Positions 48,610 to 58,232 of a stretch of 64,000 nucleotides of DNA are shown here, piece after piece; the first letter of the stretch is position 1; every line of letters begins with the position of its first letter. The notes beneath the pieces were generated by a model. That model was not told the DNA's origin. It searched no databases and worked only from the letters and a program-made list of their open reading frames with translations. The stretch is from Eucalyptus grandis (Eukaryota > Streptophyta > Magnoliopsida > Myrtales > Myrtaceae), in contig NC_052613.1 in assembly GCF_016545825.1 (NCBI RefSeq), positions 50,946,112 through 51,010,111 on the forward strand. Direction: 5' to 3'. Position numbers and translations under genes: made by a program.

Positions 48610-50454
48610 ATGGCTTTCGCAATCTCGCCTCAGCCCCCTCCGAGCTCTCTCGCCGTCCCGACCAAACCCGATCGCGCCGACGACCCTCATCACCATCACC
48701 TTCGTCTTCTTCAGCTGGTGAACGACTGCTCGGACATATCCCATCTCAAGCAAATCCACGCTCGAGCCCTGCGCACCGCGGCGGCAACGGCCCACGACCC
48801 GCAGGCCCACTTCCTCCACAGCAGAATCCTCCACGCCTCGTCCTCGCTGAGCATCGACTACGCTCGCCGGGTGTTCCGGCAAGTCGAGAACCCGAACGCG
48901 TTCATGTGGAACGCTCTCATACGGGCCTGCGCGCAGAGCGGCGACCGCAAGGAGGAGACCGTATCGCTGCTGCGCGGGATGTTGGAGGACGGGAGTGTTT
49001 CTCCGGATCAGTACACGTTCCCGTTCGCTCTCAAGGCGTGCGCGTATCTGTTCGCTCTGTCGGAAGGGAAACAGGTGCATGCCCAGGTTTTGAAACGTGG
49101 TTTGGGGCCGGATGTTTATGTCAACAACAGTTTGGTCCATTTTTATGCATCCTGCGGGGTGTTGGAGGATGCGAAGAAGGTGTTCGAGAAAATGCCTGAG
49201 AGGACTGCGGTTTCGTGGAATGCCGTGATCGATGCCTTGGTTCGGTTTGGTGAGTTCAGTGCTGCGATGGGACTGTTCCATGAGATGCAGAAGTTGTTTG
49301 AGCCGGATGGGTACACCATGCAGAGCATTTTGAGTGCTTGTGCTGGTCTGGGTTCTTTGTCTCTAGGGATGTGGGCTCATGCTTACATATTGAGGAAGTG
49401 TGATAAGGATGTGGTTGATGATATTCTCGTCAAATCTTCATTGGTGGACATGTATTGCAGGTGCGGCTCATTGGGGATGGCTGAGCAGATATTTCGGAGG
49501 ATGGAGAAGCACAACGTGAATTCTTGGAATTCCATGATTTTAGGATTTGCTATGCATGGGCAGGCCGAAACAGCGTTGGATTACTTTGCCCAGATGGTTA
49601 TGGAAGAAGGATTAATGCCGAATTCTGTAACGTTTGTTGGTGTTCTGAGTGCTTGTAATCACAAAGGAATGGTTGATGAAGGCCGTAGCAACTTTGATAA
49701 GATGATAAATGAGTATAGTATTGAACCACAATTAGAGCACTATGGATGCTTGGTTGATCTTCTAGCTCGTGCTGGGCTTATTGATGAGGCACTAGATCTT
49801 GTGTCTACTATGCCATTTAAGCCGGACCCCGTAATATGGAGGAGTATTCTGGATGCGTGTTGTAAGACAAATGCAAGAGTTGAGCTGAGCGAAGAAGTGG
49901 CTAAGCAGATCCTCGCATCTGGAGGGGATTCTTGTAGTGGTGTTTATGTGCTTTTATCTAAGGTTTATGCATCGGCTAGCAGGTGGGACGATGTTGCATT
50001 GATTAGAAAATTAATGACTGATAGAGGTGTAACAAAAGAGCCAGGGTGCAGTTTAGTGGAAATATATGGTGTGTCCCATGAGTTTTTTGCTGGGGACATA
50101 ACGCATCCTCAAACTGAAGATATATACCAAGCCTTGAAGGAAGTAGAAGAGAAATTAGAGTCAGCCGGCTATGTACCCGATGTCTCACAAGCATCTATGA
50201 TCAATGATGAGCATAGTGAGGAGAAGGAGCAGTCTCTCAGGTTGCATAGCGAGAGACTTGCCATTGCATTTGGATTATTAAACAGGAAACAGGGCACTCC
50301 TATTCGCGTGTTTAAAAATCTTCGAGTCTGCAATGACTGTCACAAGGTCACGAAATTAATCTCCAAGATTTATAATGTGGAGATTATTGTGAGAGACCGT
50401 ACTCGATTTCATCACTTCAAGCATGGCTGCTGTTCTTGCATGGACTATTGGTGA
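48610..50454 (+). CDS. CRR28: PLS-class DYW pentatricopeptide RNA-editing factor, CRR28-like
   Basis: This intronless gene encodes 614 residues; the ATG lies in strong context (ACCATGG). The N-terminus is short and proline-rich and could be an organelle presequence. Tandem PPR motifs of the P-L-S pattern run from about residue 75 to 430 (for example NAFMWNALIRACAQSG, DVYVNNSLVHFYASCGVLED, TAVSWNAVIDALVRFG, NVNSWNSMILGFAMHGQAE, GCLVDLLARAGLIDEA). E/E+ motifs and a C-terminal DYW deaminase-like domain follow. In that domain HSE is at 546-548, CNDCH at 574-578, CCSC at 607-610 and DYW at 612-614, so both zinc sites and the catalytic Glu look intact. DYW proteins bind one or few organelle transcripts and change C to U. 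The gene order with DnaJ and DUF569 matches At1g59720 (CRR28), which edits plastid ndhB and ndhD. The paralogue identity rests on that context and needs a tree. Confidence 0.95.
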   Translation: MAFAISPQPPPSSLAVPTKPDRADDPHHHHLRLLQLVNDCSDISHLKQIHARALRTAAATAHDPQAHFLHSRILHASSSLSIDYARRVFRQVENPNAFMWNALIRACAQSGDRKEETVSLLRGMLEDGSVSPDQYTFPFALKACAYLFALSEGKQVHAQVLKRGLGPDVYVNNSLVHFYASCGVLEDAKKVFEKMPERTAVSWNAVIDALVRFGEFSAAMGLFHEMQKLFEPDGYTMQSILSACAGLGSLSLGMWAHAYILRKCDKDVVDDILVKSSLVDMYCRCGSLGMAEQIFRRMEKHNVNSWNSMILGFAMHGQAETALDYFAQMVMEEGLMPNSVTFVGVLSACNHKGMVDEGRSNFDKMINEYSIEPQLEHYGCLVDLLARAGLIDEALDLVSTMPFKPDPVIWRSILDACCKTNARVELSEEVAKQILASGGDSCSGVYVLLSKVYASASRWDDVALIRKLMTDRGVTKEPGCSLVEIYGVSHEFFAGDITHPQTEDIYQALKEVEEKLESAGYVPDVSQASMINDEHSEEKEQSLRLHSERLAIAFGLLNRKQGTPIRVFKNLRVCNDCHKVTKLISKIYNVEIIVRDRTRFHHFKHGCCSCMDYW

Positions 50455-52030
50455 TGGTCAACGCTACAGTAGCATTTTAAAATTGTTTTGTTGAATGTTT
50501 CTCTGTTGAAAAGTGTAATTGCTGGGAACATTCTCAAACAAGAAAATTTGCACATATAGAAATGGCAACATGTTCCTCTCAACTGATAATCTGTTGCTGG
50601 ACCTCCAATATTGCAATGAAAGTGGGTCCATTGGTTGCAATTCATCTCAAGTCCAATTTGATAGGAACTGTAAATAAGTTTTTACGTGGCAGGATTCCCA
50701 TTTTCATTACAACCACCTGATCATCTGCATCCCGGCCTCTATGCAGATGCAGCATCAGTCAAGTCTTTTGATGGGTTGTGCGCGTTATATTTCACTACTT
50801 AATTCTCCAGTTCAGGTATATGAATTTTGTTATAGCAAGTATTTTTATACTAGATTCTTGGTTTTTGCATTCTCCTTGATATCGTGAACTACTGAGAATA
50901 CATACTTTCTAGCAAAAAGCGCAGATATTTTTTCTCTGCGACTTCAGTGTCCATGACTATTTCTTTTTGAAATTGTGAATCAAGTCATGTAGTGATTCGT
51001 ATGTAACTATTAACTAAAACTGGATTATCTCAAGTCGCCCAGGAGTCGTAGGGACAGACATATTGCTGTTCTTGTAATGTGGAGCCCTATGTCTCTGTAG
51101 TGCCTTCGAGCTCCATGCGCAAAAATCTAGTTAAGGCCCTTTCTCCAGTTCAGAATCGCCCTTAAATTTCTTAATAAGCAGCTAAATTAGAGAAATTAGC
51201 AACATAAAGGAGAAAACCTTATGGTGCCTCTGAAGCTTTGAATTCGTAAACTTTTTGCTTTGATATTACATATTTGCATTCCAAGATACCTGATTGCTTT
51301 GTAAGGGTATTTTCATTAAGATGAAATGTACAAGTCAATCATTCTGCTTGGCTGGTATAGGAGAATATACAGAAGAACCATAATGTCCTCACGTACAAAC
51401 AAACAGGGAGAGAGTGGAAGAAACAATGACCATGAGCTTTATGATTATACATCTCCCGCTTGCGGGGACGATTAATCGGAAAACTCATTGTAAATGCTGA
51501 AGAGCCAAGAATAAATTAAACACACCAAAACGGAGCTCCCCAGGAGCAGAAAACTCGAAAAACACTGGTGAAGCACAAAACGCAGGAATCTCAGGATTCC
51601 TAGGTGCTGTATATCAGCCTAGGGCTGGGATCAGAATATGCAATGCTTAACTGGGTTTGTGCCTGACAAAACTGAGATGCCCACCTCGATGCAATGCTAT
51701 AGGATTCCTTGATCTGTGAAGTCTGAGGCCAGTGAAAACACACCAAAGAGAAAGGAATGTGGTGAGGTAATCTTGGTATTAGCTTCAGAAGGAAAAGCTA
51801 CAGAGCATTGAGTACAGTGAGGACATGACGAGACACCATAAACAGAACAGAGAAGAGCTAGAAATTCAAAAGTTGGTCCAAATTAGTTGCAGTCTATGTG
51901 CAAGTGGTGTCGCTGTGAAGTCAACGGTTACCTAAAACTTAGAATTAGTGCACAAGCCATGGCCTCATCAGTTACTGCATTCACTTGATAATGAGATTAG
52001 GGCACTATAAATTGAAACGCATCTACTGTT
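50455..52030. other. Convergent intergenic between PPR and DUF569 genes
   Basis: 3' flanks of both genes. No coding exon or clear repeat was seen. Confidence 0.5.
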
Positions 52031-54930
52031 TCAATTAACTACCCGCACCAACTCTCCACCAAAAACTTGGCCAATCATTTCTAATTCTGTTTGGGGACTT
52101 TCTGCATCTGATGGAAGATTGAATTTGAGAAATGTGTGCAACTTGCTAGAATTCATTAGCTCAAACGTAATAGAGAACTGAAACGATCCTTTTTGGCAAA
52201 AAGATGTTGCAGAAGAGAGCACTCTTAGTCTTTACCTGATGAGAACGACGGGACAACGACAACGTTCATGATGATGTTAGGAGGAAGGCGAAGGCGAAGA
52301 GGGAAGAGCTTCCCATTCAATGGATTGTGAGAACACACGGTGAGGCTGTCGATTCCAGTCTCTTCCGACAGTTTGCGACTCAGCTCCTCGACGGTATTCC
52401 CCTTGAACTTATTGAGGCAGTAGCCTTCCATGTCCTCTCCCACCACTTCACCGTTCTCATCGGCTATGTGGTAGTATACAATCCTGCCCTCAGTCACACG
52501 GGGTGGGGATGGCGATGCAGCTGGTGGAGGCGGCGGAGCCACTAATGAATCGCTCGACTGTGAAAGAGAAAGGAAAAGTACAAAACCATTACACGGGTGC
52601 TGCTTAGTCAGCGAAAAGTGATATCATGTTTAGTTTCATGATCTGGAAAACAAAACCACTGGGGAGAGTTATGAATCTGGGTAGAGTTGCACACCTCTTG
52701 CCTGGAAAGGTTCCCAGAAGTCTCCGAAACTGAAGAAGAGAAGCTGTTCTGTGACGCCATCGATATATCCATATTGCGGTCGACAGGCTGTGCTCGACTC
52801 GGCTGATCGCTAGCGCTTGGAGAATCAACCTCGATCTCCACGATGTCGACTTCCCAGAGTATCCAATCCTGCGTTGAGGTCCTCTGGGGGATATCGTGCG
52901 TCACCGAATCCCTCATCGGCGGCAAGCCCTTATTAGCCTTCAGGAAATTCCCGTACCGCGTCCGGAGCTTGATCCGGTTCCCCTCTCGGATCGGCTCCCA
53001 CTCGACCGACGAGTCGAGCCGCCCGGTCTGCATCTGCAGGACCTTGCAGCCGGAGATGCCGAGCATGAAGGGCTTGTTGGACGCGGTGAGGTAGCGTCCG
53101 TAGCAGCTCTTGAGCCTGATAAAAAGGCAGTCGTTCCCGTAGCCGGAAGTGTTCACAAACTCGACGGTCCACTTGGCTTTGTTGGAGGATCCCTTCCGGT
53201 CCTGTGAGACAGACTCCTCGTCCTCGTTGGCGTAGAGGTACTTGTGGTGGTGGCTCCGGAGGCGGACCGCCTTGGCCTGGCGGAAGAAGTCCATTCCGGA
53301 GCGGTGCTTGTTGGAGCTGTGGTGTGATGAGAGCTGTGTAAGGAAGAGAAGCAGAACTAGTAAGCGAACGGGGACGGGGTCCTCTCCACTTCAAGACGAC
53401 GACAGCAAGTTTTTTTTAGTATTTCATTGGATTGGTACTGTCCATGCCTAAAGTCAGAACTTACTAAAAATATCACGAGGAGCGGCTAATAAAATTAAAA
53501 GATCATTAACTAAACTTGATTAAGGACGCTCGGCCTGTCGAAATACACGAAGCTGCGTTCGAAGCATGCCAACGTACGCTCTCGATCCCGAAGTCTAGAG
53601 TCGCCGGAGAGATGGCACGCGGGGGCAAAAACAAGCTAACGTCATTACCTTATCTCCTCATTTTGACTTCGATAATAATATTAATGAGACGCAATTAGCT
53701 ACGAATATAGAATATTATACGAGCGTGCGAGGTGCAATTGCATAAATATTACGCTAGAGCTAGATTTTCTTTTGATTCGTTTTTTCCTTATATCTGCTTA
53801 TTGGGATCTTTCATGACAAGATACTTGTCCTTTTGTTTGACATAATCTTGTTAACAATACATGTTTTCCCACATCGACACACTAGATCCCTAAGCATGCT
53901 TTGTTTGCGTGCGGCAGATAGAGAGCGTGTAATTAGAGTAGTACAAAGCAAATGATTACTAAATGAGTGATTTTATGTCCGTAGAAATAGATGTAGACAA
54001 TTGAGAGTGATGTAAACGACATTTTCCAAATAGTATAAATGCAATTTTTTAGCAGGTAATCAGTACAATGATTGTTCGATAAACACCTCGTAAGTGCTGA
54101 TGATATTTACATGTTACGTGGCTCAATTTTCGTTACTATAAAGAATTCCTATATCATGCAAAGTGAGTAACGTGAATTGATCGAATTTTCCATAATTGGA
54201 AGGACTAATTTAGCAGTCACATTGCCGTGTGCTATGCAATTTGTAAGTTTAAATGAATTTCGTGATTTTTTTTAAAATTTTTTTTTTTGGTGTTGACGAC
54301 GAGGCTCACCTGATCGTGCTCGTAGGACAAGTTCGATAGGTCAGACCTTCTGGGCGACCCGCCGTTCTCCGCGAAAACGCTCAGCGCGTCCTCCGCCACC
54401 GACGACAGGCTCGACATGGACGTCAGGTACTTCTCCAGCCCCCCTTCCTCCGACGCCAACTCCGCCTCCCCCTCCGCCTCCACGTCCCACAGTATCCACT
54501 TTTTCGTGCTCCCCGTGTACGGCTCGTCGTGCGTCACGCTGTTCCTCCACGGCGGGGTCCCGCCGTTGGCCCTCAGGTACTTCCCGCACCACGACTTCAG
54601 CTGCACCTGAAACCCGTTCCTGACCGGCTCCCACTCCGTGTTCCATTGGTCGAGCTCGCCGACGCCCACCGGCGGCGCGACCGCCACCTTGTTCCCCGTC
54701 ATCCCCATCAGGAACGGCTCCTCGGTGGCGGCCAGGTACCCGCCGTGGCAGCTCCTGAGGCGGACGACGTGGCTTCTCCCCTCCACCCGCTCGACCACCC
54801 ACGTCGAGGCCCGCGAGCGCTCGGCGCCGCGTTTCTGCCGGACGGGCTCGCCGATGCTGGCGCCGGGGATGAGGTACTTGCCGAGGTGGCTCCGGAGCTT
54901 GACCGCCATCGTTTTGGTGAAGAAATCCAT
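52031..54930 (-). CDS. Two-domain DUF569 protein (annotated 'actin cross-linking', At1g27100/At1g59710-like)
   Basis: I read one four-exon gene: 54930-54310, 53333-52695, 52557-52236 and 52101-52031, giving 550 residues. Domain 1 (from residue 1) opens MDFFTKTMAVKLRSHLGKYL, and domain 2 (from about 221) opens MDFFRQAKAVRLRSHHHKYL. Each continues with VxLRSCxGxYLxA-type beta-trefoil strands, SVTHD and WILWDVE/WILWEVD. A conserved C-terminal module follows (EGRIVYYHIADENGEV, GNTVEELSRKL, NPLNGKLFPLRLRLPPN). The acceptor TTACACAG at 53334-53341 places 13 codons in frame before the second MDFF, matching the phase-0 end of exon 1. This favours a single gene over two tandem ones; 53294 could still be an alternative start. 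The last exon is the least certain, because reading through its donor would end the protein at SSGKD. The fold is fascin-like; no biochemical function is established. Confidence 0.88.
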
Positions 54931-56616
54931 GAAGAACGATCGATGCTTGCTCTGGGTTATTTTCCTGATGTGGGGGGACGAAAACAGAGCACGGGTCTTA
55001 TATATGTGGGACTGCTTGCTTGCTTGTTGTTGTTTCTTGGTTTTTTCGATTCGCGGAAACTACGGTGGAAAAATCGGATCTTGTCCTGTCGTTCTCGTTG
55101 GTATTTAAAATAACTGGAGGAACGATAGACGGACGTGAGAGGAGAAGAAGATGAGGAGGAAGACTTTTGGAGGAGGGTCTCTGAGGGTGAAGCTTCTTCT
55201 AGGGTTGAATGGTCTGCGAGGGGAGGGACTGACGAACGCGTTTCTTTGAATTCTCTCAGAGAGAGAGAGAGAGTTTGACTGAGTATTTATTTCCGTAATT
55301 TTGCGGGATGGACTGAGGAGGAAGAAGAAGGTGGAGGAGAAGAGGTACGACTCGTAATGCCATGGAAATTCTGCGCGTGGTGGGCGCGAACTCCGGACTT
55401 TTTCTGAGTTGGCGTGTATCAAGGTTTCCCTCTTCTGGAACTCCACCTCTAGAATTCTCCCTTTTTCCTTCTTCTGCAGTCGTGCGTTGGGGGAGCGCAA
55501 TTTCGGGTATACTCTGTTTCGTGGTTAACGGGATGAACGGAGTCAATTTAAAAAATTATTTAGGTATATTCAAACCAAAATGCAGGAGGTCATCAAGGGT
55601 AATGGACAGAGATTCTTTGAATAAAGGGTCGTTAACTATAGTCCATTAACCGTACGAGAACCCGTACTTCAAGCGAGATTCAATAGGGCATCGCCATTTT
55701 TTAACACGTGAGTGACATCTTCCGCATGATAATTTCTCGCGGTCCTTGGTATGTGGTATAAGCCACGGTCTGCAAGAATGAAGGGACATGGAGAGTTGAA
55801 CGGGACTCGTGGCCTCCACGGCCGCTTGTAACAAGACACAAGAGTCCTGGTTTCGTTGATCATGATGTCGTCTCAAAGACAACTTAAGTGCAGGGTGTGA
55901 TTTTCCGGTTGTTATTAATATTATTACGGTATATGTAGTTCCACCTTGAGTATCCTGTTGAAATTCTCCGTCGGAAGCACGTTGCGATCAGTCAAGGTGC
56001 TTGAGACCATGTCGAATGATGTTTACTGGATGAACTGAGATTCTCAAGCAACGCCTTCTATGGTTCGACCCCCACATGGTGTTAGGGAGACATGGGGCAA
56101 CAATTTTCTAAGAATTAACCTAATTCAAGATCAATATCTCTCCCGATATTAAATGGCCTAGCAATACAACCTTGCAATAAGAAGACAAGTGTAACAATGG
56201 CACCAAGATTTTACATGGAAAATCCAATGAGGGAAAACCACGAAGGGTCAAAAAACTTCCACTAAATCTAAAAATAGTTAGATACATAAAGTATTCTTCT
56301 CTACAAACACATTAGATACTCTATATCGATAATACAACCGCATTTTATCACTACAAATGTGAATTAATGTAAATAGAGTAAGAAAATTCTAACCACGATT
56401 GAAGAATTCAAGAAAAATTCTCAATAATCAAAATTGATCGAGTTGTAGTCTTTGGTCTTACGAACAACTTACTCGAGCCAATTCCAACAAGACTTGGCCT
56501 TGGAATTGGAACCAGAAGTCGCAGGCCCTTTTATCCATGTTAATCTCTCTCTCTCTCACCCTTTTCTCTCCCCTCTTGGGCGCACCTCTCGCACAAAGCA
56601 ATTCTCTCTCATGCCA
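54931..56616. other. DUF569 promoter region and intergenic
   Basis: A (GA)n tract occurs near 55260-55274. Open frames at 55105-55649 are composition-driven and unrecognised. No other gene is seen. Confidence 0.45.
54997..55004 (-). promoter_or_regulatory. TATA box of the DUF569 gene
   Basis: The minus strand reads TATATAAG about 67 bases before the ATG at 54930, in a GC-balanced context where it stands out. Confidence 0.65.
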
Positions 56617-56625
56617 TTCTTTTTT

Positions 56626-57284
56626 GGGAAAAGACCATCAAAAACCCCAAACTTTGCCCAAAATAACAAATTTACCTTAAACCTTTTTTTGTAACGTGAA
56701 AAACCCCAAACTTTTCAAACTGTAATACATTTACTCCATCAAGGGCATTTTTGTCTTTTTCTTTTTTTTTCCTTTTTTCTTCTTCTTTCCTCTCGCTGGC
56801 CATGGCGGAGGGAAGCCGGCATCCGGCCAGGGTTGTCCTCACCGATGTTGGGTGAGGGTCGCCCTCGCTTGGGCTGGCTAGGGCCGCCCTCATCGGCGTG
56901 AGGCGAGGGCCTGGCAAGGGATGCCCTCGCCGAACTCGATTGAGAGGTGCCCTTGCTAGATTTGGACAAGGGTGAGAGGAGGCCCTCGCCCGACCCAATC
57001 GAGGGCCGCCCCCGCTCAACGCTAGCGAGGGCCGCCCTAGCCAGCCCGGCGGGGGACCCTTGCCTGACGCCGACAAGGGCAACTCTTGCCAGACGCCGGC
57101 TTCACTCCACCATGGCCGGCGGAAGGAAGAGAGAAGGAAGAAAAAAAAAGAAAAAAAATTAAAAGTAAAAAGACTAAAATGCCCTATAGTTTAGGGTAAA
57201 TGTATCGCACGACGTAAGTTCAACTTTTTTTTGTAAAAAAAAAGTGTTTGGGCAAAGTTTAGGGTTTTTCATGATTTTTTTCCT
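56626..57284. mobile_element. Mutator-type MITE with nested GC-rich palindromic core, 659 bp
   Basis: The terminal inverted repeats begin GGGAAAAGACCATCAAAAAC and continue CCCAAACTTTGCCCAA. The right end, complemented, reads AGGAAAAAAATCATGAAAAA and then CCCTAAACTTTGCCCAA. A perfect 9-bp target duplication TTCTTTTTT sits at 56617-56625 and 57285-57293, although it is T-rich. The core (about 56795-57125) is GC-rich, with degenerate GGGCCGCCCTCG repeats between inverted GGCCATGG-containing arms. Unrelated open frames here are by-products of that core. Confidence 0.78.
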
Positions 57285-57397
57285 TTCTTTTTTTTGACTT
57301 CTTGACCTCCTCTCGTTTCATTAAGGGGAGCTAGGCCCCACTTAAGGCGGACCCACCCAACGCATGGTGAGGTTCCATCTTTGACCATTGAATAAAT

Positions 57398-57438
57398 GGT
57401 TTGATATCACCGAACAAAAAAAAAAGGTTTGATATCAC
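57398..57438 (+). mobile_element. Tiny retroposition scar
   Basis: A perfect 13-bp direct repeat GGTTTGATATCAC (57398-57410 and 57426-57438) flanks only CGAAC plus ten A residues. Confidence 0.6.
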
Positions 57439-57803
57439 AAAAAACATGAAAAATTAATTTTTTAACCACAAAAAATATAAATTAATATATTTACAACCAT
57501 AAAAACCCAAAGATACATCTGTAATAAATTCACCATTCATTATTTTCATTAAAATTGATTAATACTACAAAAAACCCAAAATCGGTACATTTATAATAAA
57601 AAGAGGGTAAAATACCAAATTGATAAATCCATTAACTATCACATGTCATTAAACTCGGCAATTTGAAAATAAAATTTAATAAAAACTAACAGAGGATAAA
57701 TTTATCATAGATATAATAGTTTGAGATTTTCTATGGTAAAAAATTTACTTTGGGTAAAATTGTCGAAAGTATACCGGTTTAGGGTTTTTCATGGTATTAA
57801 CCC
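57439..57803. repeat. AT-rich foldback copy of the TTAATACC family
   Basis: The right end reads GGTTTAGGGTTTTTCATGGT and then ATTAACCC. The interior carries AAAATCGGTACATTTATAAT and inverted TTTGGGTAAAATTGTCGAAA modules. The left end is blurred by the adjacent scar. Confidence 0.5.
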
Positions 57804-58192
57804 TAAATAAAATGACAAGAGGCTTGTGTTCTCCATCCTTATACCTGATGAATTAGTTGCCTCTTTTACAAGGTTCGGTTAATCAAGTTGCCTCCTAATT
57901 AGCTGGCTTCATAGAAAAACAACATTTTCCTCGATAAAAACGTCCAAAGTGCGTTTCTTTCATGAGAAATAAGTGATCTAAAAAATAATTCTTAAAAATA
58001 ATTGCTTGCATTGCTTGACATAAACGGTCTATGAAAAATGATTTCCTTATCGACAACAATTTATATTTAATTATTTTTGCATACAATGAAAATATTTTTC
58101 ATCTATTAATTTTTTTAAGCAGTACAAATAATCATTTAAAAAAAATTTCTCTGAATCATTTATTTTCTGCTAAATAAACAAAGCCTAAACAT

Positions 58193-58232
58193 ATAGTAAA
58201 TATGGATTTGACCAAAAAAATAGTAAATATGG
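58193..58232 (+). mobile_element. Tiny retroposition scar
   Basis: A perfect 13-bp direct repeat ATAGTAAATATGG (58193-58205 and 58220-58232) flanks ATTTGACCAAAAAA. The TGACC-poly(A) end is the same as in the insert at 27920-27938. Confidence 0.65.

Noticed and set aside
52608..53294. Separate one-domain DUF569 gene
   Set aside because: An acceptor 39 bases upstream in the right phase, and the two-domain layout known for the family, favour a single gene; kept only as an alternative start.
56672..57162. Arg/Pro-rich open frames
   Set aside because: They are by-products of the GC-rich core of the Mutator-type element.
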